A stretch of DNA of 64,000 bases from positions 558,501 through 622,500 of the forward strand of contig JACEVL010000765.1 of the NCBI GenBank assembly GCA_020284085.1. Reading direction: 5' to 3'. This DNA is from Aporrectodea caliginosa. Lineage: Eukaryota > Annelida > Clitellata > Crassiclitellata > Lumbricidae. This document shows, piece by piece, positions 1 to 11,661 of the stretch. A model generated the notes under the pieces. The model saw nothing but the letters and a program-made list of their open reading frames with translations. It did no database searches and was not told the DNA's origin. How positions within the stretch are numbered: the stretch's first letter is position 1; the number at the start of each line of letters is the position of its first letter. Made by a program: the position numbers and the translations under genes.

Positions 1-3000
1 TACATACCAGCTGCCTTGCCTTCCAACCTCGATGTGAGCCAGGTCTTGGAGTCTCGAGGTGCCACTGCGACAGCCATCAATTCTGGATCAGGTTGGTTAT
101 CGTGTGTAAATTTCTCAGGTTTAACAGTTGAAATACCACTTAATTGTATGTTGAATATTATTGTAAATCTTAAGCTGCCAAACCTAATTAGCACTGTAAT
201 AGCAAGTGAAAGCAAAAACTGCCAGTAGCTGCACATATAAAGCTGCAAAGCTTAGTCAGCCTGATCATAGAGCCATTAACGAGAACTGCATCTTGATGCA
301 CATTGACATATGAACCTCCCAAGCCTCATCATTATGTCCGTAAAGTCAAATGCGAAATAGTGATGCTTGAAAGCTGAATAACATACTTTATCTGTAATAT
401 TATGAGTTCAGCATATCACTATGAAAATTTGACTCATGACAGCATCTAATAGACACGTAACTAGACTTGCTAGCAATCAATGAAAGAGATGGGACACGTT
501 AGTGATATTTCAACCTTTTTAAATGTTTAGGCTTTACAATGTGCAGTGAACCTTTCAAGACCCCACAAATTTCAATATTTTAATTTGTTGCCTATTTCTT
601 CCACGACAAATATTTTTTCCGTTTTAGGTCCAGTTTATTTTATGATGGCACCATCCGACGTTATCCAGTCCAACCAGCGATCTCTCCTTCCAGGAGCGAC
701 TTCTCTAAAATCGGAATCAAACACCCGAGTAATGAGAGACGACAAACGAAGGTCTACACATAATGAGGGTTCGCATATTGCTTGCTTACCTTACTTCTTT
801 GTTCCCATCTATACTGTTTTATCATCATAATCATCATTTTCTGATGCCAGCATTTGGTTACAATGGATGTGAGTGAATGATCTCCGTTGTTCAGTCATTT
901 GCCAGGCTCAGTGCTCCACTCTTGTTTTCTACAAATCTTGTTATGTCTTTATTTATATATGTATAGTCTATCCATTGTAGTCCTGGTCTACCTTTCTTTT
1001 TCTTTCCTTCAGATTTTGCATATATATTGCATTGTTTTAATTTCACGTGGTTCCTGTAAGAATTGCACCATAAATGTACTATGTAATTACAATAGATAAT
1101 CTTTGTATGCTGTGCACTTGTCTCATGTCTCCAATTTACCTACCTGACAGGTATAGTATATGCAGTTAATAAATGAATTAAATCGTTGATTGATTTATAT
1201 TGTAGTTGAACGGCGACGAAGAGACAAAATAAATACTCAGATCACAAATTTGGGAGCACTACTTCCAGACTTTACCAATGAGCAGTCGAAACAGGCTGAC
1301 GTAAGTTAAAAAAAATTTATTGTTTGAGGATTGGATTGACAAGTTGATACAATTGCCTGAAATTTTTGTTATACGTTTATGTCTTGTTTAAGTTGCTTTG
1401 TTTCTTTGTAACCAGTGTTTGCTTATTAGCTATCTAGATTTGGATAGCTAGAGTACTATTTCACATTAATGTAATGCAACCTCTTCTGTGACGCTAATGT
1501 AATGTGATGCAATATTCCTGTTGCACCATGTTCAGGACACTTGTTTGTAGGTACCAGTTTTTTAAATTGGTTGTATGGTGCCATTCTACAGATACGACAC
1601 TGTTTCTGGTGCACTACTTTCACCTGTAGTGAGTTCGAACAAGGGTTGTGTAAGCCGACATTTAAACTTTCCAGGGTCTGCTGTCTCCTCATATGCAGTA
1701 ACTAGAGTTCGTTTCTTTTCTGCTTTTTGCTTTGACTGTCACTATACCCTTGATCAATGCGAGTATGTTTTCAATGATAATCTTTTTAAAGGCCACCATT
1801 AATCATATAATTTAATCTGTAATTTGGTGTCCCTACTTAGTGGGATTCTTTATCCCTTTAGGGCCTCTATTTTGTAACCGAGTTGCAATATGTAAACTTG
1901 ATTATTATGTTATGTTGCACAATATGTTATGGTATGTTATTATGTTATGTTTGGTTGCAAAATAAACATTTTGATTGATTGATTGATAGAGAGTTTCAGG
2001 TATCAACTGTTGTATGTACTAATTTAAAGCCTGAGCCTTTTACGGGCTACAGCCTTTTTTTATCTAAGTAAGTAAGTAAGTATATTCTTTGTTAAACCAC
2101 GCATATCCGCACTTTTCATCTATGTTGACTTGATTACGCACCTTACAACAATAGAAGTACAGTTCATACCTTAGCAGTGTACTGATAGATGCCACAAGAT
2201 GAAATCTAGAAGACTCTAGTGTTCCACTATTCTTTGCCTAATTATTTGAAATCAATTTAACGGGACTTCAGTCCCTTCTGGGTACCCGATTGTTTCCCTC
2301 AAACGTTAATAAGATAATCATGTGATCTGTCTGTTTTAAATTTCAAAACTTTTGATCGGTGATTATGATTATTTTGGATCACTACTTGTAAACTATTCTC
2401 AGGAAACAATAAAAGGAAAGGATTGAATTTCAAAGGGTTGCCATTATTAACATTTGCACATTCCAGTAGTGTTGTGTGTTAATGTTACTGTGTTGACATT
2501 TGGGCTGTCCCTTTAAACACTGCTCAAGTTACTTAAATTTCTAGCAATGTTAAGATCCAGCTGTTCATATCGCATAGACAGCCATATTCATACTGCTTTT
2601 GAGGAGTTCCTAATGTGTTCTTTATAAAAGTCCTGACACATACATACATACAATGTATGTTTAAATCAGGGGTGTCAAACCTTTTTTAATGGCGGGCCAG
2701 TGGCAATACTTTCCAGCAAGTGGCGGGCCAGGTTGTCGAAGGTTGTCTGAGCAAAATGGGGTAGGGATATGGAAGGGGCTCGGTGAGATTTTTTGCAAAA
2801 CTAAATTTTAAATGGTGCATTTTTTAGCACACCAAGTCAAATTACGTAGGCTTATGAAAACTTACTTTTGATCTTCATTATCAGTCACGAACATCACATA
2901 AACTCAATAAGCCTAAGGTCAAACAACGTATTCTAGTTGATAGACAGGCCAGGCCTATTGTTCATCAATAACTCAAATTTATCTTAATCTGATATTTAAA

Positions 3001-4755
3001 AATTAAAACAAGTCCCTGTCAAACGCATAGCAAGTTCGCAATAAAACATTTATTAGATAAATTTGAATAAATTGTGTGTCCAGTGCACATCAAGGAAAAA
3101 ATTACTGATTAGTAATAGTTGCACTGGAAACTTGACACTGTTTTCTTTTGACGAGAGGAGGGATGTCAGGCTGCTTGTCTACAGCTAGCGCTACTCTGAG
3201 ATTTGCAGGTAGATTTGAATCAGTCAGCCATGATCTGTGTCTTTCTTAACAAACATCATCTTTGAATATCCTTGCTCGCACAGGTATGAGCTGGCAAACA
3301 AACACAGCATTCGAGCAGCATGATTGTGTTCGTAAATGAGAAAAAGTTTTTCTGGGCAGTTGCTGATAAAACACCTGTACTTCTGTACTTGTGACTTTGG
3401 TTTTCAGTGCTGTGTTACACTGCAAATCAACGAGTTCCATTTGTAACAAAATTGGAACAGTCGCAGGATTGATTCCAAATGGATTGCTGAACAGCTGAAA
3501 TTGGTCCTCTTGATGCTGAGAAGCGTTTTCTAGATGCATCAAGTATGTTTGCCATATTTAGCAGAGTGGAAAACGATGTTTAATGCTTCGGCATGGTTTA
3601 TAGCTTCGTTCATATGTTCAAAGTGCTGGAAATGCCCTTGTGAAGTTACGACCCCCACAGCTGAAGTTTTATTTCGAATGCTCGTATCAAATCATAGGCC
3701 TAATGCTTCAGCAGTGGTAATATCACAGGATAAATAATTACACAATAATTATTTATACTGTGGTAATATCTTTAAGTTGCAGCTTAACGTTAAGTGTATT
3801 TGGTATTCATTGTGAAAAATTTTAAAATTCGAACCTTTATTCTCAAACTTTTAGTATTTAGGCACAGAGGCGCGGGCCAGAAAAAAATCATCGGCGGGCC
3901 AGAAATGGCCCGCGGGCCTGCTCTTTGACATCACTGGTTTAAATGTTTTGGTGTCCGAGCATTTACACTTTGGCCCTTAAAGAGCTACTGCCTTGCACTG
4001 GGCTTCTTCTGTGGCCTTGTTGGCAACTTAAATACATGTATGAGAAAGTATAAACACATTTTTAAAAAGGCATGTGGGTCTTTTCCTTGACAGCTCACAA
4101 ACACAAATATGTCTAGCTTTATAAATATGAACTTGTTAAGGCTTCATGTATGATGCACAACTAAGCGAATGGAATATGCAAGTCAAAAAGGTTTCTTTTT
4201 CATTAAGCAGTTGAATAAAGTCTGCTTGAGTGATAGCTGTTTTTCTCCTGGACACAGGTGTCATTCTCACCAGTTCATTTTGCAGTGTGTTATATATAGA
4301 GGTGTCAAAAGTTTCCTTTATGTGACCCAGGTACCCTTGTCCATTCTGAGTAGTTTGTTTAACACTCTAACGGGGAGCTGCATTGGTTTCCCAGTCACTT
4401 CTAGTACACTCTTGTCGTAGTTACTATAAAAGTTACTATAAAAGTTAAAGGAGCAGTTATCTTAATGTACCCATTTACACAAGAAAATCACTATGTCACA
4501 TATTACTGTGCATTTCTTTTCTTGGTGCAGAGCAAGAGCGCAATTCTGACAAAAGCTTGCGAATACGTCAAGGAGCTGCAAGTACAAAACCAAGAACTGG
4601 AGGACCGGCTTCGCATTTTGGAATCAGACAGGCAACAACTTGAACTTTTGCGACAGGAGTATGCACAACTGAAGCAAGAGAATGAAGTGTTACGGACTCA
4701 CTTGCAGCAGAATGGCTATGGAGTAGCGGATGGACAAGACGACTCATCTTTATGA
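1..4755 (+). CDS. USF: USF-type bHLH-leucine-zipper transcription factor, 3' four exons (5' end outside window)
   Basis: Four coding exons are visible: 1-91 (it may start further left), 628-768, 1206-1300 and 4531-4755. They join in frame to 183 residues plus TGA. Exon 2 encodes the USF-specific region just before the basic region (VYFMMAPSDVIQ..., then DDKRRSTHNE). The codon split between exons 2 and 3 restores HNEVERRRRDKIN, the DNA-contacting basic helix with the His-Glu-Arg set that reads CACGTG E-boxes. Exon 3 continues helix 1 and the loop. Exon 4 gives helix 2 (SKSAILTKACEYVKEL) and a heptad-repeat leucine zipper ending about 15 residues before the stop. The family forms nuclear dimers that bind E-boxes in promoters. 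Splice sites are GT-AG; the exon 2 donor (G|GTTCGC) is weak, but only this joint preserves the basic region. The N-terminal activation domain is outside the window. MITF/MAX-type proteins are less likely because of the pre-basic USF region. Confidence 0.93.
2667..3936 (-). mobile_element. hAT DNA transposon, degenerate, inside USF intron
   Basis: The element starts CAGGGGTGTCAAA and ends TTTGACATCACTG, an imperfect terminal inverted repeat. It is flanked by a perfect 8-bp target duplication GTTTAAAT at 2659-2666 and 3937-3944. Inside, the minus strand from 3542 to about 3110 encodes the C-terminal hAT dimerisation region of the GTF2IRD2/ZBED5-like transposase group (NPFGINPATVPILLQMELVD..., then after a frameshift YLCEQGYSKMMFVKK). 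Only this C-terminal piece is left and it is broken by a frameshift and stops, so the copy cannot make transposase. Subterminal DNA is rich in GCGGGCC words. It sits in the third visible USF intron. Confidence 0.92.
3110..3542 (-). pseudogene. hAT transposase C-terminal fragment
   Basis: A 98-residue open stretch (3246-3542) matches the hAT C-terminal region: a QFQLFSNPF start, a MELVDLQCN core and LPRKTFSHLR. The following conserved CEQGYSKM segment is in another frame (about 3245-3290), so there is a frameshift near 3290. A stop follows soon after. The N-terminal zinc finger and the catalytic DDE region are absent. Confidence 0.85.
4359..4448 (+). mobile_element. Short TTAA-flanked palindromic MITE, copy 1
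   Basis: Begins TTAACACTCTAACGGGGAGC, contains GAGCTGCATTGGTTTCCC and ends at AAAGTTAAAG, bounded by TTAA. It is the same family as 6877-6944 and 24030-24099. This copy is enlarged near its right end by a duplicated TTACTATAAAAG. Confidence 0.6.
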
Positions 4756-4778
4756 TTTAAAAAAATAAACGACGGTCT

Positions 4779-4806
4779 GGTTCCATGCTGTCAGCAGCAT
4801 GGAACC
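4779..4806 (+). promoter_or_regulatory. Perfect 12-bp hairpin in the USF 3'UTR
   Basis: GGTTCCATGCTG, a four-base loop TCAG, then CAGCATGGAACC: a perfect 12-bp inverted repeat 24 nt after the USF stop codon. In RNA it would form a stable stem-loop. It stands alone and is not flanked by target duplications, so a transposon end is not obvious. Whether it is a regulatory RNA element is inference. Confidence 0.45.
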
Positions 4807-5195
4807 GGTCTCCCCAGCTGCAGTTCCCACATTTTTTGCTGTCCACAAAGATGATGCTAATTTTGTGAAATCTTTGAAGGAAGAAAATGATTTACACCAA
4901 GAAAAACTGAAGTGATTGTACTATTATTCGGATTTGTGTTTCACTAGCAAGTGCCGTCCTTACAGGGTGTGCCTTTTTACACAATTTCATAAGCTCCATT
5001 CCTTTATTATAAGTATAATTATATCTATTCCCAGTTTCACAGCATTGCATATCCGTGTTTTGAGATTTAATACTCCCTAAGCCAGATTCACTATCCCCCG
5101 TGATTTACTGATATCTCTACTGAATTTTATCATCTGCCCAGGCTTGCCGTGGCCTGACTAGACTTCATGCTTTGTCTGTAACCCTTGTATCGTGT

Positions 5196-5201
5196 AATAA
5201 A
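5196..5201 (+). terminator. Candidate poly(A) signal of USF
   Basis: AATAAA lies about 440 nt after the USF stop, in AT-rich non-coding DNA. Another AATAAA occurs much closer, near 4763, so the real cleavage site cannot be decided from sequence. Confidence 0.4.
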
Positions 5202-5950
5202 TGGATGTGCCACCTATCACTCATTTGGACATGCTGTGTAAATGAATCAATATACTTGCATATCGTTCCGTGGGATCCTGTGCATTATAATGTGTAGTGC
5301 TACCCGCCTCAAAATCTAATAGCTCTGTGTATTAAAGCACAAGCAAATCATTATTATGGTTAATTCACACACATTCGCTTTTTGTGTAATTAAGTATTTT
5401 GGTGCACTGACATGTTTGTATCTCATATTATAAATTTATGACTTTGTATAGCATATACAGAGTGTTAGAAAGTACATCGTATGGTGCAGTGTGTTTATGA
5501 TACATGGAAACAACTCGCAGGATGAAGTTTTATAACACACTTTCGTTGGCATAGGTATTAAACTCCAGGCAATATGTTTGATTGCAAGTGTGTATTTAAT
5601 CCTCTACTGATCAAGAATACAAGGCTTTGATTAGTTCCTTTCGTGATGTAACGAGGTGGCAGAGTTTAACAGCGCTTGAAGCCTTAATATTTGAATACTG
5701 TTTTTCAGGATTAAGCAATGTTGTCATCAGCAAGTAGAGAATTTTATTAGTGAATTCTTAGAGACCCGTTCACTACTGTAAATTTCAGGTAGCAAATGCT
5801 TAAAATATTGATATGAAGAGATGTGAGTGATGAATCTAATATGCTGAAACTGATTAATCTAATATGCTGATAGCAGGAGTTTTTGAAAAATTGATTGCTG
5901 TATTGCATTAAAGCGAGAAGTAGCTTTATCAGCTAGATCTTATTAATGTA

Positions 5951-6125
5951 CAGAGGTGGGGAAAATACTTTCTACAAGTAACTAAGTACAAGTATAAATA
6001 TATGATCACAAAGACATTTAAAATATGAGTATACACATAATTACTTTTTACATGAGTATTTTAAATACACGTATAAAATAATCGCTGTGAAAAAGTATTT
6101 TAAATACAAAATACTTCAAGTCAAA
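5951..6125 (+). mobile_element. Probable hAT-type MITE, right end lost
   Basis: Starts CAGAGGTGGGGAAAATACTT and continues with the AAGTA/TACTT-rich DNA seen in hAT MITEs with CAGxGxTGGG ends (compare 28725-28901). No matching inverted end or target duplication is found on the right, so it is truncated or its right boundary is unclear. Confidence 0.45.
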
Positions 6126-6604
6126 CTGATGATTACTCTTCTTCATACAGCAGTCTTAACTTCCGGTTAAGCATTCTTTATAGGTTCTTATACATTCTTT
6201 GCATGGGTTAATTAGATAAAACTGTCACTATTAAAACAGAAATTTTTTGGTCATTTTTTTAAAATTACTGTATAGCAAAATGTTTCCTCTAAAATTACTT
6301 TTAAACACTTTCTTGTTCAGTCTGCCAATTTCATGAGTCAGGCCAAATGTAAAACGGATTGAGTTTCCTTTTCTGGTGTAACACAGGCTAGTATTAACAA
6401 TGAACATTAGAATGGTCCATGCATGGGCGCCCTGTGACCAGATAAATTTTTGTAAGGGACAAAAAGCATGTGCATCATTACATGACATGAGCATATTTTG
6501 GAAAGTCGATTTTAATATATAGTCATAAATAACAATAATAATAGTCACAGTGATGATTATTATTATTATATGGCTAGTGTAGTGACCACAACACTGTTGT
6601 AACA

Positions 6605-6860
6605 TAATAATAAAATTCTGTAGCGCCGGTAGAGGTGTGCAACAGTCTAATGGCCATGTGGTTAGCATGCTGCAGATGACTGTCAACCAAGAAGTAAGGC
6701 TTCAAGTCCCACCAGCGCAGAAATTTATTTCAAGATTTACGCTCCATCTGTGCCCCAGCCAACTCTGTAATGACTACACTGTCGGTGAGAAACTCAGAAA
6801 GCAACGGAGAGGACTGGCCACGTGCCCTCAAATGAATTCGCTTACACCTCGCACCCATGG
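6605..6860 (+). repeat. tRNA-derived SINE-like repeat
   Basis: AATGGCCATGTGGTTAGCAT resembles a tRNA A box, and GGCTTCAAGTCCC about 45 nt later resembles a B box, with no acceptor stem that would fold into a real tRNA. The arrangement is that of a tRNA-derived SINE head. The tail (CCCCAGCCAACTCTG...) is unrelated to tRNA. Confidence 0.55.
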
Positions 6861-6876
6861 CTGCCTCAGGGCTAGC

Positions 6877-6944
6877 TTAATCCTTTAACGAGCATGTACT
6901 AAAAGCGACTGGAAAACCAATGCAGCTCGTTGTTAAAGTGTTAA
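6877..6944 (-). mobile_element. Short TTAA-flanked palindromic MITE, copy 2
   Basis: A 68-bp inverted copy of the 24030-24099 element: TTAATCCTTTAACGAGC at one end, GCTCGTTGTTAAAGTGTTAA at the other, with AACCAATGCAGCTC inside. Both ends are TTAA, the target site of piggyBac-type transposases. Confidence 0.65.
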
Positions 6945-7019
6945 GGGACTGCTCTTCTATTTTATACAAACAGAACCAACTTGGTACGTTAAGTATGTAC
7001 TTTATTGAACTGCATGTAA

Positions 7020-7235
7020 ACACACTGATAAGAACAATCAAAGAATTTACAATCATAAAATAATCGACCCGAACAATCAAAGAATGTACAATCATAAAAT
7101 AATCGACCCTTTGGCTGCCTCAGAGGGTCATCCATTCTTTCATGTAAATGTTGTTCCACACAGGAAAATAATCAACCCTTTGGCTGCCTCAGGGAGTCAT
7201 CCATTCTTTCATGTAAGCATTGTTTTACACAGGTT
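7020..7235. repeat. Local tandem duplications
   Basis: ACAATCATAAAATAATCGACCC occurs twice within 60 nt. The phrase CCCTTTGGCTGCCTCAG..GTCATCCATTCTTTCATGTAA occurs twice about 70 nt apart. Several other repeat copies lie nearby, and no coding signal is seen. Confidence 0.7.
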
Positions 7236-7924
7236 AAGGTTAAAAACATTAAAAAATTTATTACATACACAAGATGGATTATATTTATAACCATAGTAAA
7301 CACTGATCAGCTTACAGTAATTACTAATTTTACAATAAAACATTGTATCTGATGGTAAAACATTTGCCTTGGAAAGGTCAGAAATACAGAAGCTTGTAAA
7401 GTCTGTATAAAATAGCTTTGGGGTCGTCCTTGAAGTCCTTCGACAAAGAGGATGTTAGGGAAGGGTCATCCAGATGCCGACAAGGGAAGGGAGGTTATGT
7501 CCAGTCGGGATGCCCACATCTAAATTTGGCACATTGTTATTTCAGTACAGCGATATTAAACACCAACTTCAGTCAGAGAGCAGGCAGTATATGTAGGTCA
7601 TTTCTGCAGACATCTATTATGGATGACCCCTTTTGCTTTTTCAATAACCAAGTAGCTAACAGTGGTCATCGTGTAAAGTGAAGAATATGAGGGAAGTTAC
7701 TGATTACCACGATCTGGGTAAGAGTTCAGCATTTTCTTAATCAGTGACTTATCCGTTTTAACTCCAGGTACAGTGTAGGCTAAAATCATGTAGATGACAC
7801 GTGATCAAATAGTGTACAAACATTCATTTTTAATGTACATATATAAAAATAGCACTTAATGTGTTCCATGACAAGAAGAGATCGAAAAGTGTAAAATAAT
7901 GGAAGTTGTTAAATATCTGTACAG

Positions 7925-8115
7925 TGCCACTACTGAATTGTAAGGCAGTAACATCATTCTACTCCTGCGCCACCACACGACCGCCATTATTACCGATTAC
8001 AACCATGCTGTCTCCTTGGCTTGACCTCCCCAGATTTTCACCTGGCATCAGAATGAACAGAGCAGCCTGGCCATTGCAGACTCGATTTGATATAGCGCTG
8101 GTGAATAAGTTGGTC
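7925..8115 (+). repeat. LINE 3'-tail copy
   Basis: CATTCTACTCCTGCGCCACCACACGACC... to GATTTGATATAGCG matches 46975-47130 closely. At the latter the sequence continues a reverse-transcriptase-like C terminus, so both are read as 3' ends of the same non-LTR family. This copy lies just beyond the 3' end of HHAT. Confidence 0.6.
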
Positions 8116-8821
8116 TCCTTGATGTGACTTTTGTGGGCGCCGAGAAATTTTCAAAGATTTACATTACATAATTATGTTTACAGAGTGACCATATGAACAA
8201 AGGCTCAGTATTGCACATTCCCTTAGCCGCTGTGCCACACAAAGATGGCAATAATGTGAGAATTTGTAGGCATGCATGCATTGTGCCATACAGGATGAAG
8301 TTTCTCACAATTGTATAATTACTCAGTCACTGTAGCTAGAGACCATTTATATAAAGCTATCAATCAGGACAGACAGGCATTTCAAGAGTTCTGTCTGCTA
8401 GCACCACTGTAGTGAGCTCGGCTACAAAGAGTAGATTGTCAAGTGAGTAGATCAGGCACTGAGCAGAGGACTAGACACCAACTCCTATTTGGCACCAACT
8501 CTTATTATCAGGGTGAGAAAACTATGTTTTTTTGTACCTGGGCATTTGTAAAGCACCTCTAGCAGTAATGACTATTCTGAGGCGCTTCCAGCGTGACCAC
8601 TCCGAGCTTCCAGCGTGAGCACTCTGAGGATCCCGCTAACACTTCACCAATGGCTGACTTGAAGGAGCACCCTGCTAACCATGAAAATATGTCATCAAGT
8701 ATTGCAAACAGGCTAAACTGCAAAAAACTTCATCTGCAATGAAGGAATCCTCCCCCATTGACATCTTTGCAATTCACAGCTCAGGGCCCTGGTGCCCCCA
8801 CTGCCAGCTTTTGCTGTAATC

Positions 8822-11622
8822 TTAGTCTGCTTTAACTGAACGATGATGTTGATGCATGGCTTGGTAGTTCTCCACTTCCTTGCCAGTCTGAATGACACAG
8901 TATAAGCTGTACATCACCAAGACTGTAGACACAGGAAAGCCTAAAAAGACAACAAAACACAGCGTATCAAGTGGAAATGAAATTCAAGTACCTAGAAATT
9001 AATCTGATCTAATCCTAAAACTTCTATAGTGCCATTGTAGTAATGCACCAGGCATCAATCGACAGAACTCCAAAACAGATCTGCAATCCGGCCAGTTCCA
9101 ATGGTAAGTCCAATGAGACAGTAAGGCAGCACAAGAGGGATAGGCACATTTATATGTACATTTATACAGCACCTTTTACAACCTTCCAAGGCACTCCTTT
9201 GTAATGTAATGTACCAAGACATTTATAAAGTGCCACTTAAGAGTCTCTCTCAGAAGCGCTCAACACGTGGCCATCTAACGGCTGAAAAAGTCTGCCTTTA
9301 AGAGTCTAGAGAAACCATATAGCCACATGCAGCTTTAGTGGCACGTACATACAGAGGGCGGAAGAGCATTCCAGATCCGCAGCGCCACAATCGAGAAGTC
9401 CCAACAAGCACGGGTGGTGGTTTGAAAGCATGGTACAATCAAGTCATTGTGTAACTCCCGGTGGGCCATGCATCTTTATTACAAAAATGTTTTCCAAATA
9501 GATATAAAATACAGCCCGTAAAAACAAAGTTTTTTACTATATCCATCTAGTATCCTATAACGTGTACTCTGAAAATAGTCCGCGCTCATTTTACGACATA
9601 GCGTGGCGCTTAATGAGGCAGCGCGCCTGTTTTTGTTATGCCAATGGCAACGCTGCGTATCGGAAAAGGTGATTCCCCGATTCGAAAAGTTGAGTCCCCG
9701 ATTCTATAAGCTAGCCTTTTTGGGGAGCTGAAATTTTTATAGAATGAAGTGTCTGCGAGGGCGAGTCTATCTGCCAAGTTTCAGGACGATTGAATGATTG
9801 TAAGTGATCGAATTAGTCGTCGCAAGATTTGACTTTTTAGCCTGTGGCTCAAACAAACAAACAAACAAACAAGATTTCCGTAAGTTAAACTAGATGGATA
9901 AAAATTAAGTAAAAGCTCTTCAAAATATCACAACAAACTCAAAAGTTGCTACTCAAACATAATGGAAAAATTCATATGAATTAGGAAAACTACTGTACAT
10001 ATTAATATTCAGATATAATGGTAATTTCATTTTCATTACCTTCAATGATAAGTCTGTTGAAAAGCACAGAGCTCGTTTCAAGCCCTGCAAAGAACGCCAC
10101 TAAGGAAAATGTTGAAACGCCAAATACGGGTACAATTAGAAGGGCGTGCAATCGTCGAACCATGGCCGGAGAGAGATGCTTCACCTAAAAAAATTTGCAA
10201 TAAAACTTACATAATCTATTCAAAAAAGGAATTTGCAGTTAACAATCAATAATAATAATAATAATCTTCGTTTAATTTCAAACTGACACAACGCAGGATG
10301 ATTACAAATCATAGTATGAACGGAGAGACATGTCCCTGAATAATTAAAGAGCAAACGTAAAAATCTTGGTGACAAACCAGTCTGAGTGAATGCATTTTTT
10401 GTTACAGGCGCTCTTGCAGCCTAGATCGTAGCCAGGTATCTGTATTTTAGATGGCTTCATATTATATTATTTTGTGTTAATACCCGAAACAAAAACCGAA
10501 ATAAATGCTTCTAAATTTCTGTATAAATATATTAAAAATGCTGAATAATGCAGAAATGTTAACCTCGAAATCCTTCACAGCAGGAGACGAAGCAAAGATA
10601 CCCGCAGCTGCCTCAAGCATAACGGCGACAAAGTTGAAGAAACACCAGAAGACGATGTAGTTGTGCAGACCGTGCCACACTCCTACGAATCCAAAGCATG
10701 CCAGTAGTGCCACCACTCGACGTAAGAGTCCATGGTGTGACCCACCAAGCAAAATGTAAATATGTCTATAGCCAGCACAAAACAAAGGCAAATATAATGT
10801 AACATAATGTAACTGCCATTAGCTTCAATCAGCCCCCAAAATGGTTAGGTCAGAGTTGCCCACAAAACAAGTATAGTTTAAAAAGTTCATGACAAAATTA
10901 GGACACAACAAACATTTAAAACATGTAGAAAAAGAGGTTGATTAAAATGGAATATTGGTCCCTCGATAATGAAAAGCAACAATAAAACATGTTATAAGAT
11001 GGATAATGACTAATTTAGTAATTGCTACTAACTTAATAACTACACTCTAAGCGTGGATTGGCTAACCAGTGTTGTATAGAGGATATAGCTTGGGGGAACT
11101 TTGGAACGGCCTGTGGATTGTACAGTGAGGCAGGTTCTGGGAAAAACTCGGGCCGACATAATCACAGCATTGATAGCATTGGAGAAGCAATAGGATCAAA
11201 TGGCTCAAGGCCCAATCAATAGCTGTAGAACTTTTGAAATGATGTCATGCGCATTTATTAACGGCAATTAATTGATGCTTAATAAAATTTTAATTGCATT
11301 TAAGAGCAAACCAGAGGACCAATGTCACGACAAAGACAGTTAGTTCTACATAGTAACAACTTTTTTGTCCTTAAATGTCATGTGTGCCTCAGGAAATATA
11401 TAACTGACAACACGGTACTTACTGCTTCAGAAAGGCATAGAGACCACGATCAAATGTCCTACAACAAAAACAAATGGAAAGACAGTTTCACAAGCAGTAC
11501 AATTGCCAAAAATATTCAGTTAATGCTTTGCTGTTATAACAATGCAGAAAAATTTATACCCAGTGCTAGGTTCCTAAAAGGCACTGCATAAAGTTTTACT
11601 GGATACATACATGCACATACTA

Positions 11623-11661
<39 letters not shown>

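Noticed and set aside
6231..6686. 151-codon minus-strand ORF
   Set aside because: Runs over (AAT)n-like low-complexity and SINE DNA; amino acids are Ile/Thr runs and nothing is family-like.
6630..6715. Possible tRNA gene
   Set aside because: A- and B-box-like words are present but no acceptor stem pairs and the spacing is off; better explained as a tRNA-derived SINE.
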